Assembly (NCBI GenBank): GCA_009784615.1
Contig: WRBJ01000011.1
Span: 1 to 47,935, forward strand
Length of the DNA stretch: 47,935 nt
Direction of reading: 5' to 3'
From: Defluviitaleaceae bacterium
Lineage (GTDB): Bacteria; Bacillota; Clostridia; Lachnospirales; WRAX01
Positions 26,040 to 33,717 of the stretch are shown piece after piece. The notes under the pieces were generated by a model, which was not told where the DNA came from, searched no databases, and was given only the letters and a program-made list of their open reading frames with translations. Each line of letters opens with the position of its first letter. Within the stretch, counting starts at the first letter, position 1. The translations under genes were made by a program, and so were the position numbers.

Positions 26040-26981
26040 TTAAAAAGACGATTTGCGCAAATCTCGATCCATTGGGTATTTTCGGTCAACCCAATCGGTG
26101 TTTTGCGGTACTTTTTCCAATGCGGTTTCAAACATTTTTATTTTTGCATCCATATCGTCTGCATAGCTTAAAATAAGGGCTTCGATGATTTTTGGTAGTA
26201 CAGGCGAGCCATATTCCTGTTTGCCGTGGTGCGATATGACACAATGTGTCAATAGGTGTTTTAACTTCTCGGGAAAACCTTCGATTTTAGCAGCTTCGGT
26301 TGAAATTAGGTCGCAACACATTACTATATGCCCAATTAATTTACCGCTGTCTGTATAGTCGTTATCCGGAAAATCTGATAATTCATAAATTTTGCCTAAA
26401 TCGTGTAAAAGTGCAGCAGAAATTAGCAAATCACGATTAACGAATTTGTATCTTGGAGCTAGAAACTCGCATATTTGCGCAACATTAAGGGTGTGTTCGC
26501 AAAGACCACCCATATATGCGTGGTGGTTGGATTTTGCGGCAGAGCGACGTAAAAATGTGTCGCGAATATCTTCGTTATGTACGAAGATATTGCTCATTAG
26601 TTGTTGTAAATACTTGTTTTGAAAGCTGTCGATAAATGCGGTTGTGGCTTTGTAAATTTCGTCAATATCTCGCTCTGTGGTGGGAATATAATCGGCTTCT
26701 AAAAATTCGCCTTGCATTGATTTTCGGATTTTTGCAATGTTTAGCTGTAGTTCGTCATTAAAATTATTAACCCTCGTGTCTATCTTTATTACATCGCCAG
26801 CCTCAAACGCCTGTATGTCGTTGTTTAATGTCCAAACACGCCCTACAATTTCACCTGTTTTGTCCGCCAAAACAAGCGACATATAGTTTTTACCGCTCTT
26901 TGATTTCATAATCTCTTTTTTCTTACATAAATAATGCACTATTAGTTGTTCGCCTTCGTGTAAATCGCTTATATATCGCAT
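26040..26981 (-). CDS. 3'-5' exoribonuclease YhaM-like (OB-fold plus HD domain)
   Basis: A 313-residue protein with an N-terminal OB-fold (YMSLVLADKTGEIVGRVW) for nucleic-acid binding and a C-terminal HD phosphohydrolase domain: HHAYMGGLCEHTLNVA near residue 155, ALLHDLGK about 40 residues later, and VISHHG. This is the layout of YhaM, a Mn2+-dependent 3'-5' exonuclease that trims RNA and single-stranded DNA in Firmicutes. ATG 26981 is chosen over the upstream in-frame start since GGAGG precedes it; it overlaps the ABC-F gene by thirteen bases. Confidence 0.9.
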   Translation of the reverse strand: MRYISDLHEGEQLIVHYLCKKKEIMKSKSGKNYMSLVLADKTGEIVGRVWTLNNDIQAFEAGDVIKIDTRVNNFNDELQLNIAKIRKSMQGEFLEADYIPTTERDIDEIYKATTAFIDSFQNKYLQQLMSNIFVHNEDIRDTFLRRSAAKSNHHAYMGGLCEHTLNVAQICEFLAPRYKFVNRDLLISAALLHDLGKIYELSDFPDNDYTDSGKLIGHIVMCCDLISTEAAKIEGFPEKLKHLLTHCVISHHGKQEYGSPVLPKIIEALILSYADDMDAKIKMFETALEKVPQNTDWVDRKYPMDRDLRKSSF

Positions 26982-28882
26982 AATGATATTTCCTCCCATT
27001 CTTCTAAAAGGTGGTGCAATCTTTCTTCTAACTCGGTTTTTGCGGCATATTCTTTTGCGGCGGCTTCGGCGTTTGTCGCTATGTCTTCTCTTGATAAAAT
27101 CTCATCTTGTGCAGCAATTGATATTTCGGTTTCTTCTATCATTTTTTCTAATTTTTGGATACGGGCTTTTGTTTGGCGGATTTTTGCCTGCTGTTCTTTT
27201 TGCTCCAAATATGACTGTTTATTGCTAGTTTCGGGAATGTCTTGCGGGTGACCATTAGTCGACCCTGCAATTGACGACGTGTTATTTTCCATTTGTTTTT
27301 CGGTATAATAATCGTAGTTTCCAAGATAAGATATAGCGCAATTGGGAGTGAGCTCGTATATTTTGTCGGCGGTATTATTAATAAAATATCTGTCGTGGCT
27401 GATGTATAATACAGTGCCTTCGTAGGTATTTACAACCCCTTCCAAAATCTCTTTGCTAAAGAGGTCTAGATGGTTTGTCGGCTCATCTAGCAGCAAAAAA
27501 TTAACGTCGGATAGCATTAATTTTGCCAGCGCAACACGACCACGCTCGCCGCCTGAAAGTGCTGATATTGGCTTAAAAACATCATCACCTATGAATAAAA
27601 AGGCGGCTAGAGCATTGCGAATTTCTACATTCTTCATACGTGGGAAATTATCGGAAACCTCCATAAACACAGTTTTTTCTAGGTCATCAAATTTTAAGGT
27701 TTGGTCGTAGTAACCTATTTTTACATTACTGCCCAACATTACGGCATTATCGCCCTCGATAATCATTTTAAAAAGTGTTGTTTTACCAATGCCGTTTTCG
27801 CCGATTAATGCGACTTTTTCACCTTTGTTTATTGCTACATCCACATTTCTAAACAACTTGCGGTTGCCAAAGATTTTTTCGGCATTTTTAATACGCAAGA
27901 CATCGTTGCCGCTGGATGTTTTGGGGGACAACGCAAGTCGCATTGGGCTTGGTGCGGCTTGCGGTGCGTCTAGCCTTTCAACTTTCGCAAGCTGCTTTTC
28001 TTTGCTTCTTGCTCGTTTTAGTGATTTTTCACGGTTAAAAGATTTTAACAGGGCAATGGATTCTTCTTGTTTTTTAATATCACGTTGTTGGTTGGCGTAG
28101 TGTTTTTCGGCAATCTCTAAATCCTTTGTTTTTTGCTCTACAAATGCTGAATAATTGCCATTGTAAGATTTTGCTACGCCACGCTCTATTTCAATTACTT
28201 TTTTAACCACTTTATCCAAGAAATATCGGTCGTGGGATATTATAAGTACACAACCATCATATTCCCGCAGAAAATAATCCTCTAACCATCCTATTGCGCC
28301 TATGTCTAGGTGGTTTGTTGGTTCGTCAAGCAGTAGCAAATCAGGCTTTGATAATAGCAATTTACCCAAACCAACACGGGTTTTTTGACCGCCTGATAGC
28401 TGTGCAATCGGTAATTCGTGTTCGTTAGGCAAAAAGCCCAAACCGCTTGCTACACCACGTACACGGCTTTTATATTCATAGCCGCCTGCGTTTTCAAATT
28501 CGTGCGTCATCTTTGCGTATTTTGACATAGATTTTTCAAGGGTTACGCCTTCTTGTGAAGCCATTGCCTGCTCTAGTGTGCGAATATCTTCCTCAAGCTG
28601 TTCAAGATGAGCAAAGACGGACAATAACTCCTCTGAAATAGTATGTTGCAGATTTAAATCCATATTTTGTGCCAAATGCCCAATTTTTGCACCTTTTGCG
28701 ATGGAAATTTCGCCGCTGTCGGCGGGTTGTTCGCCCAAGATAATTTTAAACAGCGATGTTTTGCCTGCGCCATTAACGCCGACAAGCCCCGCCTTTTGTT
28801 TTGAGGCAAGGTTAAAACTTATATTTTTTAATATTTGCGTTGCTCCAAAAGACAGCGATATGTCTTTGCTAGAAAATATCAT
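26969..28882 (-). CDS. ABC-F family ATP-binding protein
   Basis: A 637-residue soluble protein with two ABC ATPase domains and no membrane segment, the hallmark of ABC-F translation factors. Domain one has GVNGAGKTS (Walker A), LSGGQKTRVGLGKLLL and LLLDEPTNHLD. A charged linker of about 80 residues (near 240-320) follows, with GENGIGKTT, LSGGERGRVALAKLML and a second LLLDEPTNHLD in domain two. The C-terminal 80 residues are a coiled coil (KQSYLEQKEQQAKIRQTKAR). The layout resembles YdiF/Uup. Such proteins bind the ribosome E site; a resistance role cannot be inferred. It has its own promoter and ends overlapping yhaM. Confidence 0.92.
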   Translation of the reverse strand: MIFSSKDISLSFGATQILKNISFNLASKQKAGLVGVNGAGKTSLFKIILGEQPADSGEISIAKGAKIGHLAQNMDLNLQHTISEELLSVFAHLEQLEEDIRTLEQAMASQEGVTLEKSMSKYAKMTHEFENAGGYEYKSRVRGVASGLGFLPNEHELPIAQLSGGQKTRVGLGKLLLSKPDLLLLDEPTNHLDIGAIGWLEDYFLREYDGCVLIISHDRYFLDKVVKKVIEIERGVAKSYNGNYSAFVEQKTKDLEIAEKHYANQQRDIKKQEESIALLKSFNREKSLKRARSKEKQLAKVERLDAPQAAPSPMRLALSPKTSSGNDVLRIKNAEKIFGNRKLFRNVDVAINKGEKVALIGENGIGKTTLFKMIIEGDNAVMLGSNVKIGYYDQTLKFDDLEKTVFMEVSDNFPRMKNVEIRNALAAFLFIGDDVFKPISALSGGERGRVALAKLMLSDVNFLLLDEPTNHLDLFSKEILEGVVNTYEGTVLYISHDRYFINNTADKIYELTPNCAISYLGNYDYYTEKQMENNTSSIAGSTNGHPQDIPETSNKQSYLEQKEQQAKIRQTKARIQKLEKMIEETEISIAAQDEILSREDIATNAEAAAKEYAAKTELEERLHHLLEEWEEISLCDI

Positions 28883-28900
28883 TTGTAATCACCAAAACAT

Positions 28901-28929
28901 ATTATAGCATTGATGAGGTTTTGGGTCAA
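28901..28929 (-). promoter_or_regulatory. Sigma-A promoter of the ABC-F gene
   Basis: TTGACC (28924-28929, minus), 17-base spacer, TATAAT (28901-28906), leaving a leader of about twelve bases before the ATG at 28882. yhaM and the decayed gene probably follow in the same transcript. Confidence 0.8.
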
Positions 28930-28961
28930 GTGCGAAACATTTTATGTGACAAGAGAAAGGC

Positions 28962-28987
28962 AAAAAGGACGAAATCTCGTCCTTTTT
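28962..28987 (-). terminator. Terminator of murA
   Basis: Stem of 11 bp (AAAAAGGACGA and complement) with a 4-base loop, followed by the T-run formed by its own descending arm. It overlaps the murA stop codon and separates murA from the ABC-F promoter. Confidence 0.85.
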
Positions 28988-30245
28988 ATTTTAGAAAAGA
29001 TATTGCAGCACCTAGTTGTTTTAGGTCGCCGGCTATGTCCTCGTAGCCACGTTGGATGTAGTGGGCGTTTTCTACTACGGTTATGCCGTGGGAGGCTAAA
29101 CCTGCTAGTATTAGAGCAGCACCGCCACGTAGGTCTTTTGCGTAGGTTACTCTGCCACGTAATGCGGCAACGCCTTCGATAAGGAAGCGGCGATTGTCGG
29201 TATTGGTGATTTTTGCACCCATTTTGGATAGCTCTGCTATATGGGCATCACGGGCTTCAAATAATTTTTCGTTGATGGTGCTTGTGCCGTGGGCTGTAGC
29301 GAGCAAGGCGGTGAATTGCGGCTGCATATCGGTAGGAAAGCCTGGGTGTGGTGCGGTGGTAAGCGGCGAGGGTAGGGCGATTGGTCGGTGCTTCATTGTT
29401 AGGTTGATTTCGTTGCCGTGGCACACTATTTTTGCTCCTGTTTGAGCTAGTGCGAATGCCACGGGCGAAACATCCTTATAATTGACATTTTTTAGCGTTA
29501 TGTTTCCACGGGATATTGCGCCTGCGACCAAATATGTGCCAGCGACGATTCTGTCGGGCATTATCGAATATTCTGCCGAATGTAGTTTTGTTACGCCGTT
29601 TATTGCGATTGTTTCGGTGCCTGCGCCATTTATGTTTGCTCCAGCTTTATTTAGGAAGTTTTGTAAATCTACAACTTCAGGCTCTTTTGCGGCATTGGTT
29701 ATTGTGGTTTCGCCTTTAGCGTATACTGCTGCTAACATAGCGTTTTGGGTAGCACCAACGCTTGGTGTTGACAAACACATTGTGTTTCCGATTAGCTTGT
29801 CGGCTTTTGCGGCGATTATATCTGGGTTTTGGTCGAATGTTGCGCCAAGTGCCGAAAAGGCGTTAATGTGCATATCTATTGGTCTTTCGCCTAAGCGGCA
29901 TCCACCTGGTGTTGTGCTTGAAAATTCGCCGAAGCGTGAAAGCAATGCGCCTGCAAAAATAATAGATGAACGCATTTTTTGTACGTGAGATGTGGGGAGG
30001 CTGGTCTTGTCAATATTTGTTGCATCGACAATTGCCGTATAACCGTCATATAATACTTTACAGCCTAGATGACGAAGGATTTCTATAGATGTGTGTGTGT
30101 CTGAAATATTTGGACAATTGTGTATAGTAGATTTACCGTTAATTAGTACGGTTGCCGCTAAAATGGGCAAAACAGCATTTTTGCTACCGCCTATTGCTAC
30201 TTCTCCAAATAATTTTTTGCGCCCAATAATAACGAATTTGCTCAT
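28986..30245 (-). CDS. murA: UDP-N-acetylglucosamine 1-carboxyvinyltransferase
   Basis: Adds enolpyruvate from PEP to UDP-GlcNAc, the first committed step of peptidoglycan synthesis; 419 residues. GGSKNAVLPILAA with the conserved Lys-Asn is near residue 20, and TTPGGCRLGERPIDMH contains Cys116, the residue that fosfomycin alkylates in sensitive enzymes, so this copy keeps the sensitive cysteine. DRIVAGTYLVAGA and GFPTDMQPQFTALLA follow as expected. GGGGGT precedes the ATG. Many Firmicutes carry two copies (MurA and MurZ); which one this is cannot be told from the window. Confidence 0.95.
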   Translation of the reverse strand: MSKFVIIGRKKLFGEVAIGGSKNAVLPILAATVLINGKSTIHNCPNISDTHTSIEILRHLGCKVLYDGYTAIVDATNIDKTSLPTSHVQKMRSSIIFAGALLSRFGEFSSTTPGGCRLGERPIDMHINAFSALGATFDQNPDIIAAKADKLIGNTMCLSTPSVGATQNAMLAAVYAKGETTITNAAKEPEVVDLQNFLNKAGANINGAGTETIAINGVTKLHSAEYSIMPDRIVAGTYLVAGAISRGNITLKNVNYKDVSPVAFALAQTGAKIVCHGNEINLTMKHRPIALPSPLTTAPHPGFPTDMQPQFTALLATAHGTSTINEKLFEARDAHIAELSKMGAKITNTDNRRFLIEGVAALRGRVTYAKDLRGGAALILAGLASHGITVVENAHYIQRGYEDIAGDLKQLGAAISFLK

Positions 30246-30330
30246 ATGATGATACCCCCTTTTTTTGGAAGTGATACACCATAGTATTCTTGTACGGGAT
30301 TATTGGTTACAGGTTGCAGATTGCACAAAC

Positions 30331-30355
30331 AAAAAAGGCGGTATTTACCGCCTTT
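30331..30355 (-). terminator. Terminator of the XRE regulator gene
   Basis: Perfect 10-bp arms (AAAGGCGGTA and complement, 30334-30355) separated by two bases and followed on the minus strand by six T. It lies about 15 bases beyond the regulator stop codon. Confidence 0.85.
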
Positions 30356-30368
30356 GGTTGATTTTTTC

Positions 30369-30791
30369 CTATTCTTCATCTAAATATTCTTCGCCTTTAA
30401 GGTGAAGGCTTAATTGTTTGTAGTTTTTAAGATTTTTTAGTACGTAGTTTAGTTCTTCTTCATCAAGGGTTTTGATGATGCTGTATGCTGCTTCTTGCTT
30501 TTGTTCCAATTTAGAAACGATTTTTTTTCTGCCTGTTGGTGTGCTTTGGAAAGAAGTGACAGTATCGGGTGCCATCATTGTATTTGGGTCTTCGCTTAAA
30601 AAATCGCAAATGCGTAGCATAGTGTCAAAACTTGGTGTTCTTTCACCACGCTCGATTAAGCCTATGTATGCTGTTGAAACTTTGATGAAACTAGCGAAAT
30701 CCTTTGAGTTAAAGCCCATTTCTTTGCGGCGGCGGCGCATATTTTCGCCAAAATTTACACCTCTTTGGTCTACGTTTGGTCCTGGTTTCAT
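30369..30791 (-). CDS. XRE-family helix-turn-helix regulator
   Basis: A 140-residue DNA-binding protein. The HTH_3 domain covers about residues 10-70: FGENMRRRRKEMGFNSKDFASFIKVSTAYIGLIERGERTPS. The C-terminal half (KIVSKLEQKQEAAYSIIKTLDEEELNYVLKNLKNYKQL) is helical and probably mediates dimerisation. The frame is open for about 90 codons further upstream, but ATG 30791 has GAGGGAGGATTT before it, the own promoter lies at 30838-30866, and the HTH begins there, so the long form is rejected. Single-gene transcript; target unknown. Confidence 0.85.
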   Translation of the reverse strand: MKPGPNVDQRGVNFGENMRRRRKEMGFNSKDFASFIKVSTAYIGLIERGERTPSFDTMLRICDFLSEDPNTMMAPDTVTSFQSTPTGRKKIVSKLEQKQEAAYSIIKTLDEEELNYVLKNLKNYKQLSLHLKGEEYLDEE

Positions 30792-30837
30792 TTTTAAATC
30801 CTCCCTCGTTGTGTTTGATTTTGTTGCACTATTGTAA

Positions 30838-30866
30838 ATTATACGATATAATGCGACAAAATGCAA
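30838..30866 (-). promoter_or_regulatory. Sigma-A promoter of the XRE regulator
   Basis: TTGCAT (30861-30866, minus), 17-base spacer, TATAAT (30838-30843). It gives a leader of about 40 bases to the ATG at 30791. Confidence 0.75.
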
Positions 30867-30909
30867 GAGCTTTTTAACAAAAAAATTATGCGAATTTTGG
30901 AAGGTTTTA

Positions 30910-31482
30910 TCAGGCATTGATAATAAAATCACAATTAGATTTAATTTGAAATCTGTTTTGATAGGTTTTTTCCATTGGAATCCAAATTTGTTTAAATTTT
31001 TGTGCCATTGTTTCGCCATTGCGTGCGGTGATACGAAGCATTTGTTTTGTTTCGTCAATGTTAATAAATATTTTTAGGTCGTAAATGTCTATGAAGTTTG
31101 GATGTAATGAATATGACCCTTCGATAATTATTATTTTCTGTGGGTTAATTATAATTTCGTCGGCATAGCTCCATATCGAACAATCATAACGGCGGTAATT
31201 TACGGGTTGCTTTTGAGCAAGAGGAATAATCACCTCTTGCTCAAAACGTTCATAATGGATATTACCACCAATTTCTTCTGTGCGTTTGGTAGTGCGCAAT
31301 TCTTGCGGAACAAAAAAATCGTCCATATGTATAACATTGCATTTAAAATGTTCGCTTAAAGTCTTTGCCAATGTAGTTTTGCCCCCTGCGGCATCTCCGT
31401 CTATTGCTACTATGACAAAATCTTGTTGCTTCGCCAAATCTTCAATTTTTGCGATAATCTTATCTTGTGTGTTGCTCGCCAT
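30910..31482 (-). CDS. Uridine-kinase-like P-loop kinase
   Basis: A 190-residue P-loop kinase of the uridine/pantothenate kinase type. Walker A is GDAAGGKTTLAK (near residue 29), the acidic Walker B-like motif is VIHMDDFFVP, and the hydrophobic strand IIIIEGSYSLHP precedes a lid-like region with Arg residues (MLRITARNGE). It starts 23 bases inside the 3' end of the ECF S-component gene, so the two are co-translated, suggesting that the kinase phosphorylates the compound the transporter brings in. Nucleoside or vitamin substrate is inferred, not shown. Confidence 0.82.
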   Translation of the reverse strand: MASNTQDKIIAKIEDLAKQQDFVIVAIDGDAAGGKTTLAKTLSEHFKCNVIHMDDFFVPQELRTTKRTEEIGGNIHYERFEQEVIIPLAQKQPVNYRRYDCSIWSYADEIIINPQKIIIIEGSYSLHPNFIDIYDLKIFINIDETKQMLRITARNGETMAQKFKQIWIPMEKTYQNRFQIKSNCDFIINA

Positions 31483-32005
31483 AAGTACGCCATCCTGCCT
31501 TTCTTAGTGCGATAATTAGCGTTGGGATTAACACTATTTGCAATATAATACCCGTTGTAGCATTAATGAAGGCATCGCTTATGAATATTTCAAATGAAAA
31601 TGGTATATCGGATACGCCTGCGATAATAGTCATTGCTAATGCCCAGATTATGCGACCTGCAATCATTGCGGCAAATAAAGATATGAATAGGTTTGGGATA
31701 GTTTTTGGTAGTTTGTGATATAAAAAGCCTATTAATGCGCCATATACGGCAAGTTCAAACACCATTGGTAGACCTGGGAGGACAAATGCGGGGTGTTGCA
31801 CCATTAAAAAACGAGCTATTGGCAATAATCCGCCGACTAAAAAGCCGTAGCGTGAACCTAACATAATGCCGCAAAGTAAGACTGGGATGTGCATTGGCAA
31901 TAACATACGCCCAAGAAGCATACCGCCTGTAAAAAAGGGCAGTACAAGTCCTATGGCAAGGAATAATGCCGCTAAAACTATATTTTGTATGTGTCTATTA
32001 TTCAT
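31460..32005 (-). CDS. ECF transporter S component
   Basis: A 181-residue membrane protein with about six helices, the size and topology of the substrate-binding S component of energy-coupling factor vitamin transporters. The segment LLPMHIPVLLCGIMLGSRYGFLVGGLLP is characteristic of the family. No EcfA or EcfT genes are in the window, so it must use a shared module encoded elsewhere (group II). AGGAGGT lies seven bases before the ATG and an attenuator-like leader precedes it. The vitamin cannot be told; co-translation with a kinase suggests a substrate trapped by phosphorylation. Confidence 0.82.
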   Translation of the reverse strand: MNNRHIQNIVLAALFLAIGLVLPFFTGGMLLGRMLLPMHIPVLLCGIMLGSRYGFLVGGLLPIARFLMVQHPAFVLPGLPMVFELAVYGALIGFLYHKLPKTIPNLFISLFAAMIAGRIIWALAMTIIAGVSDIPFSFEIFISDAFINATTGIILQIVLIPTLIIALRKAGWRTYGEQHTR

Positions 32006-32029
32006 TTAAATTACCTCCTAAAAATAAAA

Positions 32030-32080
32030 ATACCAAAAAGACCTAGCGGCATCAGCCGTTTCGGATACCTTCTTGGTATC
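32030..32080 (-). promoter_or_regulatory. Attenuator-like leader of the ECF S-component gene
   Basis: Reading the minus strand, a hairpin GATACC-AAGAA-GGTATC (32080-32064) forms first. Its 5' half can instead pair, as an 11-bp stem (32079-32069 with 32040-32030), with a downstream CTTTTTGGTAT that is followed by a T-rich run, i.e. an intrinsic terminator just before the ribosome site. A small CGGC-TGAT-GCCG hairpin (32058-32047) sits inside. The two large structures exclude each other, as in riboswitches and attenuators. It may instead simply terminate the DUF3842 transcript. No known riboswitch class is recognised. Confidence 0.6.
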
Positions 32081-32086
32081 GTTTCA

Positions 32087-32479
32087 TTATTTAATGATTG
32101 TTGTTATTTCTGATAGATAATCTGCAATGCTGCTTGACTTCGTGCCAAGTACTATTATATTACATTTATCTATTGGTATTAGGATTTTATGTGCTGGGCT
32201 TGATGTAATGGCTTCTGCCATTTTTGCTGTTATTTCACCGTGCATAGAGTTTGTAGAAATAATACCTAAAGCACCTATAATATAATCGGCTTTGACGGCG
32301 TTGTATATAACCGCATTTTCGCCTGTTGCTGCTATGTTTGCACCTGCCTTTAACATTGCGGATGTTGCCGCTGAGTTAGTCCCAACGGCTATAATTTGTG
32401 CATTAACGAAAGGCTTTATATGCTCGATAATAGCTTTGCCCAAGCCGCCGCCCATTCCGTCGATAACGAGAATATTCAT
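32087..32479 (-). CDS. DUF3842 family protein
   Basis: A 130-residue protein starting MNILVIDGMGGGLGKAIIEHI, a glycine-rich nucleotide-binding-like loop, followed by alternating strands and helices (IIAVGTNSAATSAMLKAGAN, YIIGALGIISTNSMHGEITAKMAEA). This matches the small cytosolic DUF3842 family of anaerobic Firmicutes, whose function is not established. The ATG overlaps the stop codon of the aldo/keto reductase by one base, so both are made together; the pairing hints at a cofactor- or redox-related role. Confidence 0.8.
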   Translation of the reverse strand: MNILVIDGMGGGLGKAIIEHIKPFVNAQIIAVGTNSAATSAMLKAGANIAATGENAVIYNAVKADYIIGALGIISTNSMHGEITAKMAEAITSSPAHKILIPIDKCNIIVLGTKSSSIADYLSEITTIIK

Positions 32480-33591
32480 TAATCCAAATACTCCCCAAGT
32501 TCACGCATTATTGAAACTATATCAATGGTCTGCGGGCATTTTTTATTGCATTTGTCACAGAAAACGCAGTCGGATGGGTTGCCAGGGCTATCCACATTTT
32601 CTATTTTTTTGCGCAATCCAAAATCGCCGTCTACTTTATATGTATTGTAGACTTGTAAAAAGCGTGGGATGTTAATTTTTACAGGACAATTTTCGCTGTC
32701 GATACAGTAATTACAATCCGTACAAGGTGCTTGCATTTCTTTTTTAAATGCTTCTAAAGCCTTATAAAATATTTGTTCTTCATCTTCAGTCAAACCACGG
32801 TCATCTTGGAACAAACGCACATTTTCAGTAATTTGTTCTAATGTTGTCATACCGCTTAGGGCGATGAAGTTATTATCACGGTTTTTAACCCATCTAAAAG
32901 CCCATTCGGACAATGTCCACGCAGGACGGGCTTCTTTTAATATGGCTTCGGCTTCTGGCGATAATTTTGCAATACGTCCGCCACGTACAGGACCCATTGC
33001 GATTGTAGGTATACCTTTGGATGTGAGTATATCGTATTTTTGCTTGCTGTTGCCATAAATCCAGTCGTATGCATTAAGTTGTTGTAGGCAGAAATCCCAT
33101 TCGTGTTGATTTACGAAGGTTTCAAAATTTTCGATACTAGCGTGTGTAGAGAAACCAAGATGTTTTATGCGTCCTAACGCCTTTTGTTCAGCAAAATATT
33201 GAATACAGCCACTGTCTATATAAGATTGGAAGTTATTATCCATAATGGCGTGTATTAAATAAAAATCAATATAATTGGTTTTAAGACGAGCAAGTTGCTC
33301 CTCAAAAACTGCTTTGTAATCAGGGTTCATAAAGATTGAAAATTTTGTTGCAAGATAATAATTAGAACGTGGGTATTTTTCTAGTGCTTCACCCAAAAAC
33401 ACTTCGGATTCACCACTGTGGTAACCAACCGCAGTATCATAATAGTTAATACCATTTGCCATTGCATAGTCGATAATCTCTTGTGCTTTAACCTTGTCGA
33501 TAGTTGGATTTGCACCTTCTGTTAACGGTAAGCGCATATTGCCCATACCAAGCCAAGACATCTTCTTGTCCTGAAAATCACGATAAACCAT
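32479..33591 (-). CDS. Aldo/keto reductase with C-terminal ferredoxin domain
   Basis: A 370-residue oxidoreductase. The TIM-barrel AKR domain covers about residues 1-270, with GMGNMRLPL, the catalytic-type YDTAVGYHSGESEVFLGEAL (Asp and Tyr) and LATKFS (Lys). The C-terminus has CTDCNYCIDSENCPV and CVFCDKCNKKCPQ, two Cys clusters that can hold iron-sulfur centres. This layout is common in strict anaerobes and suggests that electrons come from or go to ferredoxin as well as NAD(P)H. It has its own consensus promoter and leads the unit DUF3842-ECF-kinase. Substrate unknown. Confidence 0.92.
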   Translation of the reverse strand: MVYRDFQDKKMSWLGMGNMRLPLTEGANPTIDKVKAQEIIDYAMANGINYYDTAVGYHSGESEVFLGEALEKYPRSNYYLATKFSIFMNPDYKAVFEEQLARLKTNYIDFYLIHAIMDNNFQSYIDSGCIQYFAEQKALGRIKHLGFSTHASIENFETFVNQHEWDFCLQQLNAYDWIYGNSKQKYDILTSKGIPTIAMGPVRGGRIAKLSPEAEAILKEARPAWTLSEWAFRWVKNRDNNFIALSGMTTLEQITENVRLFQDDRGLTEDEEQIFYKALEAFKKEMQAPCTDCNYCIDSENCPVKINIPRFLQVYNTYKVDGDFGLRKKIENVDSPGNPSDCVFCDKCNKKCPQTIDIVSIMRELGEYLD

Positions 33592-33624
33592 AATATTCTC
33601 CTTTCGTTATTAGATGTTATTTCT

Positions 33625-33653
33625 ATTATAAGGCAAACTGACGCAAATGTCAA
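33625..33653 (-). promoter_or_regulatory. Consensus sigma-A promoter of the aldo/keto reductase unit
   Basis: Exact TTGACA (33648-33653, minus), 17-base spacer, exact TATAAT (33625-33630), about 30 bases upstream of the ATG with GAAAGGAG before it. It is divergent from the promoter at 33665. Confidence 0.88.
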
Positions 33654-33664
33654 ATTTATTTTGC

Positions 33665-33693
33665 TTGACTTTGGTGTACGCGAGGAGTATAAT
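33665..33693 (+). promoter_or_regulatory. Sigma-A promoter of the secreted acidic protein gene
   Basis: TTGACT (33665-33670), 17-base spacer, TATAAT (33688-33693), followed by an ATGGAGGG ribosome site before the ATG at 33718. Its -35 box is only eleven bases from that of the divergent reductase promoter, so the two may compete. Confidence 0.82.
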
Positions 33694-33717
33694 TAAAACA
33701 AAAATGGAGGGATTATT

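Noticed and set aside
29482-29988. 168-codon plus-strand open frame inside murA
   Set aside because: Antisense shadow of murA; no initiation signals and no domain.
30792-31058. Long N-terminal extension of the XRE regulator
   Set aside because: The added 89 codons run through a good sigma-A promoter and an ideal ribosome site for ATG 30791, and overlap the kinase gene; the HTH domain starts at 30791.
32030-32080. TPP riboswitch reading of the ECF leader
   Set aside because: A short GGCTGATGCCGCTAGG stretch recalls part of the TPP element, but the CUGAGA half and the overall five-stem layout are missing and the leader is too short.
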